From Hygrocybe punicea (taxonomy: Eukaryota; Basidiomycota; Agaricomycetes; Agaricales; Hygrophoraceae): a stretch of 64,000 nucleotides of DNA. Numbering within the stretch: the first letter of the stretch is position 1; every line of letters begins with the position of its first letter. Positions 9,855-20,681 of this stretch are shown here, in pieces. The translations under genes were made by a program, and so were the position numbers. Under the pieces are notes generated by a model. The model had not been told where the DNA came from, made no database searches, and was given only the letters and a program-made list of their open reading frames with translations. The stretch is from the NCBI GenBank assembly GCA_963556145.1, contig OY744462.1, positions 3,596,001-3,660,000 on the forward strand. Direction: 5' to 3'.

Positions 9855-10142
9855 TTACTGGTTTTGAGCATAAACTGCTAGCACAAGAATTTTATTTTCA
9901 TATCTTTTAAAACCATCATCTGACATGATACCAATGTGACCATCTTGCTTACATGTTGCTCCAGTTGTCATACCATCATGATACCAAATTGTGCCATCTT
10001 CTGATATGAATTGAGATGTAGAGTGATATCCTCCAACATATACAATACCTCTTAGATACAAATTTACTGACATGTCATTTACATTTACAGTTATTTGATG
10101 GCTGGTAATCATGTTTATGTTGGGATATTCTAATACCAGCAA
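9855..10142 (-). pseudogene. C-terminal fragment of Helentron USP-like peptidase (copy A)
   Basis: 95 codons matching the end of the peptidase domain of the autonomous element at about 15105-15380, including the His box GGYHSTSQF with IWYHDG. The catalytic Cys and zinc-ribbon part are missing, and homology ends at about 10196. Identical in frame in copies B and C apart from one codon. Preserved as Helentron 3' sequence rather than as a working gene. Confidence 0.8.
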
Positions 10143-10196
10143 CTCAGGTGTTTTGTATAGTATATGGTACGGATAATTGAAACATTACATAGTGGA

Positions 10197-10590
10197 CTGA
10201 GCCGTGTACCGTGTAAACAAGGCCACCAGAGATTTCTGGTGCTTCAATCAATGGTCAGATAAACCAACCCGTCTTTGTGAAGAAATCACATATGCAATGA
10301 TGCATTGGCATTCACATTGGCCTGTCATGCAACACAAGTTAAATGAATGGTCAGAATGTGTCACTGACAACAAGAAAGGAACCGTAAAACAGACATGAGA
10401 ACTGTTGAGACCAGAGGGAATGGGGAACAGCAGGAGTAGTAGGAACACAACACAGTAGAATAGCATGTTATGCACTAGCAGATGATGTGTCACAAGTGTA
10501 GCATTTAAGATTTCAAAGATAAATTTGGAAATTGATTATATAATATTTAATTTCTATTTAATAATTAAATATATGAGTCAAAAATGGAAG
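10197..10590 (+). other. segment of unknown origin inside copies A-C
   Basis: Begins where similarity to the autonomous Helentron stops. It carries a 64-codon frame at 10204-10398 (Trp-rich; WCFNQWSDKPTRLC and HWHSHWPVM) present unchanged in copies B and C. Could be a captured gene fragment or unrelated filler. No family recognised. Confidence 0.3.
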
Positions 10591-12219
10591 GCCGGACACC
10601 CCCAACTTCGCGTTTTCAAGAGAAACAGGGTACAGGGATCTAGATGAGGGGTGTGGGACGGGGTGACATGGTGAGTGAAAACGGGGGGGGGGGTGGTTGG
10701 GCAGACAGCCGGAATCCGAGGGCCTGAGACCCCCCCGACCCCTCATTTTCAACGCGAACGAGGTCCGGGGGGTGTAGACTGGCCGGGGGTGGTCGAAAAC
10801 GGGTGTCCTGGAGGTAGAAAAAGGGAGGGTGGTGGTGGTTGGGCAGAATGCCGGATCGCGAGGGCCTGAGACCCCCCGACCCCTCGTGGTCGACGCGAAC
10901 GAGGTGCGGGGGGTGTGCACTGGTCGGGGGTGATCGAAAACCGTACAGGGTGGGGCGTCCCGGGGGATGAAAAGGGGGGGGAGGGTTGCCGGTTGAGCAG
11001 ACAGGCGGAATGCGAGGGCCGGAGACCCCCCGACCCCTCGTTGTCGACGCGAACGAGGTGCGGGGGGTGTAACCTAGCCGGGGGTGATTGAAAACCGGAC
11101 GGGATGGGGCGTCCCCGGGGGATGAAAAAAGGGGGGGTTGCTGGTTGGGCAGACAGCCAGAATGCGAGGGCCTGAGATCCCCCGACCCCTCGTTTTCGAC
11201 GCGAACGAGGTGCGGGGGGTGTAACCTAGCCGGGGGTGATCGAAAACCGGACGGGATGGGGCGTCCCCGGGGGATGAAAAAAGGGGGGGTTGCTGGTTGG
11301 GCAGACAGCCGGAATGCGAGGGCCTGAGACCCCCCGACCCCTCGTATTCAACTCAAACGAGGTGCGGGGGGTGCACAGTAGCCGAGGGTGATCGAAAACC
11401 GGACGTGGTGGGGCGTCCCAGGGGATGAAAAAAGGGGGGGTTGCTGGTTGGGCAGACAGCCGGAATGCGAGGGCCTGAGACCCCCCGACCCCTCGTATTC
11501 AACTCAAACGAGGTGCGGGGGGTGCACAGTAGCCGGGGGTGATCGAAAACCGGACGTGGTGGGGCGTCCCAGGGGATGAAAAAAGGGGGGGTTGCTGGTT
11601 GGGCAGACAGCCAGAATGCGAGGGCCGGAGACCCCCCGACCCCTCGTTTTCGACGCGAACGAGGTGCGGGGGGTGTAGCCTAGCTGGGGGTGGTCGAAAA
11701 AGTCGCGGGACGGGCTGTCCTGGGGGATGAAAAAGGGGGGGTGTTGCTGGCTGGGCAGACAGGCGGAATGCGAGGGCCGGAGACCCCCCGACTTCTCGTT
11801 TTCAACGGGAACGAGGTGCGGGGGATCTAGACTGGCCGGGGATGGTCGACAACGGGGCTGGACCGGGTGTCCTGTTGGTAGAAAAAGGGCGGGTGGTGGT
11901 GGTAGTGTTGCCGTAGTTCGGTTCCGAACCTAGCCGAACCCGGTTCAAACCCCGAACCGAACCCTAGGTTCAGTCTAAGTTCAGCCAAGTGCTGAACCGG
12001 ACCGCGGGTTCAGTTCCGGGTTTCGAGGCCTGCCGGATTTCCTGAACGGCTCCAAACCGCGTCCAAACCGCGAACGCGGATATTTTCAAGGTATTTATTT
12101 CATTTGTTTTTCGTATTTCTTTACTTACTTTTTCGTGTTAAACGGTATCATGTGACCATTACACGAAGTTTCTTCACCAACAACAACAACTTGAACGCAA
12201 GGCCAATGAACGCGACACA

Positions 12220-12992
12220 ATGTCGCGTTCATGGACACAAGTAAGTTTTATCATTTATCTTAACTTTACTAATATTATCTGTTACAGGAAACTCGACCGC
12301 GACCACATCGCGAGCACACCACCGCGGCACAAAATGGATCCCAACACCAACGCGATGCCAACGGACGCGGGACAGCCGCAACACCACCACCACCACCACC
12401 ACCACCAGCGGCGGCAACGGCAACGGCAATGGCAACGGCAACCAGGCAACGACAACGGCAACGGCCAGCAGCAGCAGCAACAGCGGAAGCAGCAGCGCCG
12501 GCAGCAACGGCAGCAGCAGCAGTGGTAGCGGCAGCGGCAACGGCAAATGCCATCCAACATCACCACCAGCGGCGGCAACAACAATGGCAAGGACAACCAC
12601 GACGGCCAGCAGCAGCAGCAGCAATGCCGGCAGCAGCAGCAACAGCGGCAGCGGCAACGGCAACAGCAGCAGCAGGAGCGCAGCAACGACAGCAGCAACG
12701 GCGGCAGCAGCAGCAGCAGTGGCAGCAGCAACGGCGACGGCAGCAACAGCAGCAGTGGCAGCGGCACTGGCGACGGCAGCAGCAACGGCCACGACAGCAG
12801 CAGCAGCAACGGCGGCAGCAGCAGCAGCAGCAACGGCCACGGCAGCGGCAGCAACAGCGACGGTGGCAACGGCAACGGCAGCAGCAGCAGCGCCGGACGG
12901 CTCCCCCGCAGCCCAACTACCTCGCGAAGTGCAGCACCGTATCAATTGATACGTGCCTGCCATTCGCGAGGAGAACAGAGCTCATGGGGTGA
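12220..12992 (+). CDS. possible spliced low-complexity ORF inside the hAT-like element
   Basis: ATG at 12220, then a consensus intron (GTAAGT at 12241 to TTACAG at 12287) joins MSRSWTQ to a frame open to 12992, giving about 241 residues. The product is almost entirely Ala, Gln and Arg from trinucleotide repeats, plus a Pro tract. The splice sites look real, so this may be the degenerate 5' end of a hAT transposase gene invaded by repeats. The opposite-strand 244-codon Ala/Val frame is a shadow. Expression is unproven. Confidence 0.3.
12375..12900. repeat. CAG/CAA/CGG/GGC trinucleotide-rich tract
   Basis: About 500 bp of interrupted CAGCAGCAACGGCGG-type triplets, open in several frames on both strands. 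Typical microsatellite expansion; all overlapping ORFs follow from it. Confidence 0.9.
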
Positions 12993-13555
12993 GCCCATCT
13001 CGGTCCGGGGTTCAGACCGCATCTGAACCCAGACCGAACGCGGACAGACGGTTCGATGCCGTCTGGGTCCAGGTTTGGCCCAGCGCCAAACCGGACCCGA
13101 AGTTCGGTTCGCGGTTCCGCCAAAAAGGGTCGGAACCGGACCGAACTGAACTTCGGCAACACTAGGTGGTGGTGGGGCAGACAGCCGGATCGCGAGGTTT
13201 TGAGACCCCCCACTCGCGCGTTTTCAACGGGAACGAGGTGCGGGGGGTGTAGCCTGGCCGGGGGTGGTCGAAAACACGGCGGGACGGGCTGTCCTGGTGG
13301 TTGAAAAAGGGGGATGTTGGTTGTTGGGCAGATAGCTGGATCGCGAGGGCCTGGGACCCCCCGACTCCTCGTTTTCAACGAGAACGAGGTGCGGGGGGTC
13401 TAGACTGGCCAGGGATGGTCGAACATAGGGCTGGGTGGGGCGTCCTGGTGGTTGAAAACGTTGGGGGGCGCTGGTTGGGCACAAGGCGGGAATGTGAGGT
13501 CCTCAGACCTCCCGACCCCTGGTTTTCGATGGAAACGGGTTGCGGGGGCTACAGA

Positions 13556-14171
13556 CATCAGTACTAGACCAAGGACAATAAAACTACGTCCATACCTCTG
13601 TTACACCACCCCCTCGACGATGTTGCTGTTGAGCAACAGAAGGTTTGTGCACTCATCTGAGCTCGAAAGCTCTCACTGTATATTTAAGACTCCGCTCTAA
13701 TTTTAGCCACAACTCCGGACCACTCTTACTTGTTTGCATTCTAGAGACTCAGATATCACATTTTACAACTGCCTTCAGTGGACAAAAGTGACCCAGACAT
13801 ACACTAAAATACAGTTAGAAATTACCACATTTTTATTGGCAGTATAACATTAGTTATTGCATCTATACTCATTTCCTTGGCAAAGAATGGCTCACAGAGA
13901 GCCCAAATCATACCAGATCCCCTCCATATTTTTTTTCCAGCAGGACAGTCCCCATGACATCCTCCTCATCAAATCTGGTGACAGTCTATGCAGTGTGCAA
14001 GTCAATAGAGGCTCTGAATTCTGGAATGAAACCAGTCAAACGGGATTTTGAACTCAGTTGCCATATTGGGATGCAATTTTCCCTCAGTCCCTGAGATGAA
14101 TGAATGAATCACCTCAATGGCTGAAAACCGGGTTTATAAGAACGAGTTTTCCATAAATGGAAGAACTCGTA
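13556..14171 (-). other. 5' sub-terminal region of copy A
   Basis: About 600 bp between the minisatellite and the 5' palindrome, shared with copy B (36935-37550). No coding potential; a TATATTTAAG motif is at about 13678. In the element's orientation this is the leader side. Confidence 0.5.
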
Positions 14172-14563
14172 AAATATCACAAGAGAATTTGAATCAATAT
14201 CCTGAAAATGATATACCAGTGGTTGTTGATTATCATCAGTCATTCACCAACAAAAGTCCAGAATCAACTGCAGTCCATGATATGGAAACTGAAGAAGGAA
14301 CAGAAACTGGCAAATGTCCATTTGTTGTTCATGGCTTGACTGGTGAGGAATATTCAACCAAGAGTGTCAAAGCATTAAAGGCCATCGCTTTGAAACATTT
14401 GAAGAGCAACCGCATGGTGCTCGCTATTGGACATGACAAAGATCCACAGTCAATCTATGGAAACCCACAGTTATTTCCACAAATGATGCCTTGGCTGTTT
14501 CCATATGGACTTGGTGGTATTGGAAACAATATAAAGCAAGGATCTCTGTCTGATATTGCACAT
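14172..14563 (+). pseudogene. Helentron Rep gene 1, piece 4 of 4
   Basis: Continues piece 3 after copy A: ISQENLNQYPEND, CPFVVHGLTGEEY, ALKHLKSNRMVLAIGHDKD, FPQMMPWLFPYGLGGIGN, SDIAH. It is ~97% identical to 25482-25873 and stops at 14563, where the next Helentron begins. The region leads into Helitron_like_N, which is absent here, so no HUH motif is encoded by this copy. Confidence 0.8.
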
Positions 14564-15104
14564 ACTTGGGGAAGTGGGCCATCGCAAGCGTGGCATGAAC
14601 GAGTTCTTCTGGGTTCTATTCAATCATTTAATGTACATTATTTATTCTACATAATCTGCAATAATTTGTTTGCATAATTTATAACAAGGATGATCTGTTC
14701 TGTTAATGACAATGTACTATTTGTCTGCAGTTGGAACCTTTGATCAAGAGACTACAAATCTCTTGGACAATCTTATTTACACTTGTTCCTGCTCTACTTG
14801 TATATCAATAGTCAACCAACATTGTAGTGGATGGAATGTCAGTTATACAACAGTTTATCCTGGCATTTACCACTACCACTGTTACCATTACTTACCAGTG
14901 CTTGGGCAATAAGTAACAATAAGAAATTAAGTGTTTTACATCATGTAATCTATTTATAACATTCCTTAGGAATATTTAATGGCCCACTTTCCCACCCAGA
15001 AGATTTCCTTTAATTTTGATGTCCGATATGAATTTCCACTGGTGAAAATTTTGAATGTCCCACTTTCTCACCCAATAGTTCTCAATTATATTAAATTACT
15101 GGTT

Positions 15105-16739
15105 TCATGCATAAACTGCTAGCACAAGAATTTTATTTTTATATCTTTTGAAATCATCATCCAACATGATACCAATGTGGCCATTTTGCTTACATGTTGC
15201 TCCCATTGTCATTCCATCATGATACCAAATTGTTCCATCTTCTGATATGAATTGAGATGTAAAGTGATATCCTCCAGCATATACAATACCTCTTAGATGC
15301 AAATTTACTGACTTTTCATTTACATTTACAGTTATTTGATGGCTGATAATCATGTTTATGTTGGGATATTCTAATACCAGCAAATCAGCTGTTTTTGTAT
15401 AGTATATGGCACGCATCATTGAAACATTACATTGTGGACATTTATTTCTAACATGATATGCAATGGTTTGCACCCAATCAGATGTTGAACCAGAAACAGA
15501 TGGATCAGCATGCAATACATAGGTAAGTTTGTCATCTTTTTCTGGACCTTCATAGTCACAGTGAGAACAAATGAGGTGTGAAGATGCAATACAATCTTGT
15601 GGTTTCAGCATTTCCATACATAGTGTAGCAACACTGATGCCAGTAGCACCCATGGGAAATTGTTCTGGATTCTTGGCATGAAGTTTCATTCTCACTCCAT
15701 TTCTTACATTTTCAAAGCTCAATTGTGATGCCATCATGTTAAACCCATGTACAAGTGTTGACAGATAAATGTTTCCAATTGACTGAAATCTTGTTGTCCA
15801 ACTTGCAGGATGTTCTGCCCATATATTGTACAAAATAACAAAGAGTGAATCATATGCACAACTCCAGTTGTTTTCATCCCAATGTATGCCACGAGGAGTA
15901 AGAATAGTGCAACTGCCTTCATGAGTTATAATTCTCTTTTTCCTACTCAAAAGTTGTGTCTCATCATGTTCATCATAAGTACGTTTCAAATTTTGCTTTA
16001 CTGGTGAGCTTCTTTTTGCGGCCACAAAACCAAGACTGGCCTGTTGAAGTGAATTTTGCTTAGCTTTTCCATCAGTAGATTTTCCAATGAGTTGCCATGA
16101 ACTGTCAACAACCACAGGAAGCATAGGTAGTGCATCTCTGGCAGACCATCTTAATGCTGCATCTACTTTGGCAGGAACATAATCAGTGCCTTTCCATAAT
16201 TGATATTGACGAATCAATGTATTGCGGAGTTGCCCAGTTAAGTGATCAGGTAGTTGTCCTTCATATCTAAGTGTTGTGATATCATCTAATATTTCTTGTT
16301 CTCTGAATTCTTGTCTGAGATAGCCACTGCAACCTCTTGTAATAACATTGGGATCAAAACCTCGGATAATGATGGTGCCTGCTGCACTTGCACTTCTAGA
16401 CAGAGCTGTGTAATATGACATATGTGAAAAACAGCTGTTTAAATGTACAACATTGTAAGGGCGGGTTTTTCCCTGAGATGCATGAGCTGTCATAGCAAAG
16501 TTGGGCAGCACCCATACTTGTTGTCTTTCAACAGATTCTTTCAGATCACTGGGGAATAGACAGTGAATTGTTTTTGTGCTCTTCACAATAGGAACAACAT
16601 TATCTGGTAGACTAGGTATTTGAACCAATTGAGGTGGATTATCCAATTTCACAAAGAGTGTGTCGAGAACACGTTTATCATGAGGCCTTTGATTGATTGC
16701 CAGCCAACAACAATGCCTTCCTGGCCTTTGGTGATACAT
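15105..16739 (-). pseudogene. Helentron E2 gene, C-terminal part: helicase motifs V-VI and USP-like cysteine peptidase
   Basis: The first ~130 codons finish the Pif1-type helicase: VLDTLFVKLDNPP, AMTAHASQGKT (motif V) and SYYTALSRSASAAGT (motif VI). After a linker with basic KKR(I) patches comes a peptidase-like domain: Cys box WDENNWSCAYDSLF (Cys codon 15858-15860), a CxxC pair (CSHCDYEG near 15557-15570) and a second CPQC near 15430, then a His box GGYHFTSQF (His codon 15264-15266) followed by IWYHDG. A Cys box, a CxxC/CxxC zinc ribbon between it and the His box, and this order are the layout of ubiquitin-specific (C19) peptidases. It joins the preceding helicase ORF by a single frameshift near 16690. 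Peptidase activity is inference. Confidence 0.7.
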
Positions 16740-19700
16740 AATTCAGTCGCATCATTATTTCGGATCATTACAGGCATGCCAAGACACAATGGAAGCTTTC
16801 CAGGAAAATGTTTAGTTGCTCCATGGTTGAGTTTCCAAATCTCAAGTTGTTCATCAAAATTAATCTGATTTGATTTGTGAATTGTCTTTGATGCCACTTT
16901 GGATTTCCCCCATTTGGTTTTATTAGCTGGATCACTTTCTTTGCCCCATTTGTCCATAGAGTAGAAGTGGGTCAACTTTTGATTTGTATCCTCTGCAAAA
17001 TGCTCACATCCAAGCTGATTAATTCTGTCTTTTTGAGAGTGCACCCCACAGATGATAGCAACATTTCTGAAATTTTTTGCAGCAACATTTGGCTGATCTG
17101 AGCATTTGCCAGCAATTCTCTTTCTCAGAAATCTGATGTCTTCAGGGGTGCATGCACCATATCGCATGTTCACTAAAGTTGTTCGCAATGATGCATCATC
17201 AGGTGTTTGTGTCTTTTGACGCATATTTTCTCTCAAAATGACAACTGTTGTGATCTGATGCCAGAGTGCTTTGCCAATAGCTGCTTCTTGATAATGTGGC
17301 TTCAGGCCAGAATCTATTTGTGTTCCTACTGAACCACTATATAAAGATGCACCTCCAACAGGTGGCAGTTGTGCAAAATCTCCTGCAAAAATAATATTAA
17401 TGCCTCCAAATGGCACATCAAATACATTAAGAGCTTTGGCAAGCTGTGAGCTGATTTTGTATAATTCATGGCATGCCAACATAGATACTTCATCTATGAA
17501 AATATAATCAATTCCCTCTAGCCTTGCTCTCACCTGAGCAATTGTTACACTTTGATTACCAGTATCATTATTCATGCGAATGCCTAGGAATGAGTGGTAA
17601 GTTGAGCCACCCAGTAATGCTGCTGATGTTCCAGTTGGACCCAGTATAACAAGACGATGTAATTCATGTCTTTGTTGAAATAAATGCTTGAGTGCTTTGA
17701 TCACTTGACTTTTGCCAGTTCCACCCATACCTCCCAGATACATTTTTAGCTGATCTGAATTTAGAGTTGCAGTGTGATTAGCAACAATTCTAAATGCTCT
17801 TTGTTGTTCAGTATTTAATTTGAAAAGAGTAACTGTGCCATCTATCAATTCCTGAACAGCTTGCATCTTTGCTTGGAAATCATGTTTTAAATATGATTGG
17901 TCAACAACTTTCACATCATTTTCAGATGCATGAGTTTTTCTGATTTGTTCAGCATCAGCAACACGTGCGTTTCTCTCAGCAATGATTTCTTGTCTTTTAT
18001 CTTGAACAGCTGTTTTCCATTTACCACCAGGCTGTATGATTTGAGGTGTGAGTGGAGCGGTATCAATTGTATTAATGCCATCAGGACTGATATCTAGCCA
18101 GCCCACATTTCTTACACTATCTTCAGTGGCATCCATTTGGGCTTTGATTAACCGTCCCTTTGAACCAAGGGCAGAGTATTTATTCAATCCATAATCCTCA
18201 TTATCAATTCCTTCATTATCACCAAAATCATCACCATGACCATTCTCATTGATATCATCCATGTTATCCATTTCTTCTGATGTCATCCAAGAATGAAATA
18301 TACCAGCTGTAGCATCACCCTTTTTGAGCTGAGCTGAATAATCATCTCGAGCATCATTGCATTCATATCTAATATTAAAATGATCCATTATTTGGCTTTG
18401 TTGTGATGTAAATTTATAGTCTGTGAATGCCTCATCCCACGACTCATTGTGATTCTTAAGATCTTGGCCTGTTCTCCAGGGCTTGAATAAAGTAAGCATA
18501 GTAGCACAGTAATATTGTCTATCTCCTCGATCTCTTCTTGGAAGTGAACCTCCGACAAAGTTAGGCACAACTTTTTTATATGATGAATGATATTCTATCC
18601 AGTGTGTTTCATGTAATGGATGAGCTGACAAAAAAAACTTATGAGGCTGTTTATTGTCTGCATCAATATTGCTGGCATTATCACTGTCCTCTTTACCAAT
18701 GTCATGTCCATCTTCATCAGCAATAATAGACTCACTTGAATCAGTGTTGCTTTCATAACTACCACTGTAATCACTATTTTCATTGGAACTGTCAACTGTA
18801 TTCTCATTGTTTCCCAAATTGAGCTCATCATCATCAATATTGCCTGATGAACGGAGATTACATTCAGCTGTTACTTCATATTGTAGATTTTTTGCATTTG
18901 AATCAATCAAGTCCAGCTCATCATCACTGTTTTGAGCATTATGATTTTTCTGTGTTGGAGTAGGTATTTTTACTCGTCTTGCCATTTGTATCCATTCATA
19001 TAGGCATGTAACATTATAGGTATCTGGTCTATACATGTAATCATGGACTGCTGTAAAGCCAGCATATTGATTTTGGTTTTTTTGCAAGAGAACCTTGTCT
19101 GTCTCACTGTTTTCAGCAGTATCCTGGTCAGATTTGAACACCTTCATTGTTTCTCTCACATAACTTTTCCAATACACTGTTACAAACTGGTGGCTTGTAT
19201 AGTGATCTGGATTACCTAGCAGATACAAAGATGCCATTAGACCACCTATTTCCATCTTTGATGTCAATGAATTAATTATCTGTGTTATCAAACGTCTAGC
19301 TTTGTCTTTTTGTTTCATGGATCCTCCCAGCATTTCAGAATTCTTAGTAAAAACACTCCGAATAGAGTCAAAGATAGTGTATGTTTTCAGACCAGGTTTT
19401 GTAACATAATCAGTGACATATGCCACTATAGCCTTGATAGCAGTACCTGAGAGGAGGCTTGTCACATCTGAGTTGCACCGAAGAAGATATGTTATGCATG
19501 GTGTCAATGTGTTGATCCAAGCTTCACCTTTTTTCATGTTCAAAGCTCCTGATTTAGGATCAACTTGAGTCTGTTCAAAGGTTTGTCTTGGAAATCTGGC
19601 TTTGCATTTGCCATGCTTGTTCATACATGTCGGTCTATCTTTTTTGTTGGCCTTCTCACTACTTGACTGATTCCTACCACAATTATGTATATTAGAACGC

Positions 19701-19933
19701 ATAATCAAGTCATCAACTATACTTGAAAATTTATCCCACCACAAATTAAGTTGTGATTTGTTAGAACAATGTTCATTACAAACATGATTTGACTTATTGC
19801 ACATTGGTGGAGGTGCATCTGGTAATGTCTGAGTAGGATCCTGATAATCCTTATATTGACTGTTTTCTTCAATGTTGGCTTTTACATCAGCCATGGATCC
19901 AGTGAGAAACTCTCCAATAATGCACACTCTCAA
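16649..19933 (-). pseudogene. Helentron E2 gene, middle part: Rep tyrosines and Pif1-type helicase
   Basis: Starts inside the Rep domain just after a one-base insertion near 19918 (CATTATTGG where Rep gene 2 has CATATTGG). It contains CMNKHGKCKARFPR, the two-tyrosine motif AYVTDYVTKPG (about 19405-19450), LLGNPDHYTSH, an acidic Ser/Asp/Glu-rich linker (18600-18950), and SLPRRDRGDRQYYC. The helicase follows: Walker A GGMGGTGKSQ near 17710-17740, IFIDEVSML (Walker B) near 17480-17510, and INIIFAGDFAQLPPVGG near 17360-17400. Helitron helicases unwind DNA during rolling-circle transposition. The frame ends 16649 because of a second frameshift; otherwise it is open over 1,094 codons, so decay is recent. 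Confidence 0.85.
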
Positions 19934-20681
19934 GATACTCCACCAATCTTTGTTGAAAATCAGAATTTGGATCCATAATTCTGTCTCTGATTTGTTGTGG
20001 TGATAATACTCCTTTAAGCCATAAGAGCATATGCATATGCAATGTCAACCGTCCTTGTTGTTCAACTGTTCCATAATATGCTTCTGTATTGCCATAGATT
20101 CCTGGATGATTTTCTCCAACTCCAAGTATATGTTTAATGAAGAGTTGAGTCATAAAATGAAAAAATCTTGCACCAGCCACTGGATTGTGGGCAATTAATC
20201 GATATCTTTCATTATAATCTCTTAGAACAGGATTGAATGTTTCTTTGGTGTCTGCAAAATATAATGAGATTGGATGTTTGTTGTCGGCAGGAGCAAATGT
20301 AATAAACCAAGAGGGTGCACCAACAAATGAAATTAAAGACCAAATTTCATTGCGCATATATTTTTTGCTGGTGACAGATCCTTTTACAGCACCTCCAACA
20401 TGATCAATATCATTAATGAGTTTAAAACACAATTTTTCCTCATCTGTTTCTGGTATTACTTTATCACCATTTTCCATTCTTTTAGAAATGTCTGCTAGTG
20501 TATGAATGTTGACATCTAACAATCTGTTAGAAATCTCCTGGAATTTTGACTTTTCTGCTAATAAATATCCTGCTGTAGTGCATTGTTTTATCTGTTCGTG
20601 ATTAAATGCAATCAATGGAAAATATGGATCTTTTTGAAATCTTTTGTCATGATACATAAGCAAATGTCTTTTGTGTCTAAT
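19887..20681 (-). pseudogene. Helentron E2 gene, Helitron_like_N / HUH Rep part (5' truncated)
   Basis: Opens directly at the H5 junction with RHKRHLLMYHDKRF, equivalent to the middle of Rep gene 2 (25870). Includes YMRNEIWSLISFVGAPSWFITFAPAD, NPVAGARFFHFM, AYYGTVEQQGRLTLHMHMLLWL (HMH is the HUH-type metal-binding pair) and RIMDPNSDFQQRLVEYLESVH. A frameshift at about 19918 separates it from the remainder. The apparent ATG at 20696 belongs to the H5 palindrome, not to the gene. Protein identity to Rep gene 2 is roughly 70%, lower than between Rep genes 1 and 2 in their central part. Confidence 0.8.

Larger units (their letters stand above)
11903..13164. mobile_element. non-autonomous hAT-like element, 1262 bp
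   Basis: Terminal inverted repeats: TAGTGTTGCCGTAGTTC at the left and, in reverse complement, TAGTGTTGCCGAAGTTC at the right. Both are flanked by an 8-bp duplication GGTGGTGG (11895-11902 and 13165-13172). TAGTGTTG ends and 8-bp duplications are hAT hallmarks. Helentron copy C (63425-63445) carries the exact uninterrupted site. No transposase is present. Inside are GGTTCGGTTCCGAACC-type inverted motifs and a long CAG/CAA/CGG tract. Confidence 0.85.
10690..13555. repeat. 151-bp GC-rich minisatellite of copy A (11 units, interrupted by hAT)
   Basis: The landmark GGGCAGACAGCC(G)GA recurs near 10702, 10844, 10998, 11150, 11302, 11453, 11604, 11756, 13178, 13329 and 13480. Spacing is 151-152 bp after the first two units (the 11756-13178 step is 152 after subtracting the 1270-bp insertion). 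Each unit holds CGAGGGCCTGAGACCCCCCGA and a near-palindromic TCGTTTTC..CGAACGAGG. The many parallel ORFs (63-90 codons) are translations of this repeat. Confidence 0.9.
8809..14171 (-). mobile_element. Helentron copy A (non-autonomous, family I)
   Basis: Starts on + with ACTTGGGGAAGTGGGCC, hairpin GCCATCGCAAGCGTGGC and ATGAACGAGTTCTT (the element's 3' end). Ends with the palindrome around CCATAAATGG and AACTCGTA at 14171 (its 5' end). Flanks 8808 and 14172 join to the uninterrupted sequence at 25479-25482. Contents from the 3' side: MITE (9241-9709), the last part of the peptidase gene (9855-10142, minus), a segment not shared with the autonomous relative (from ~10197), a 151-bp minisatellite (11 units), and a hAT-like insertion. 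Copies B and C are near-identical, so amplification was recent. Confidence 0.9.
14564..20681 (-). mobile_element. Helentron E2, autonomous-type, 5' end missing
   Basis: Its 3' end on + is ACTTGGGGAAGTGGGCCATCG with the same hairpin as copies A-C, joined to Rep gene 1 at A^A (14563/14564). The minus strand encodes Rep, helicase and peptidase modules over 5.6 kb with two frameshifts. The region 14600-15400 is the closest relative of the 3' part of copies A-C but lacks their 469-bp MITE. The 5' side is cut at 20681 by a plus-orientation Helentron (H5); the N-terminal half of the gene is not found beyond it. Confidence 0.85.

Noticed and set aside
12229..12963. 244-codon minus-strand ORF, Ala/Val/Leu-rich
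   Set aside because: Frame of a CAG/CAA/CGG triplet tract, open in several frames on both strands.
10558..13567. Many parallel 60-130 codon ORFs in copies A, B, C and H5
   Set aside because: They recur every 151 bp and are open because the repeat unit length and GC-rich sequence lack stops; no codon signal.
14706..14912. 68-codon ORF near the 3' end of E2 (with relatives at 8912, 34170 and 60435)
   Set aside because: Located in the non-coding 3' region of the Helentron, antisense to its gene; similarity reflects element copies, and the frames differ in length.
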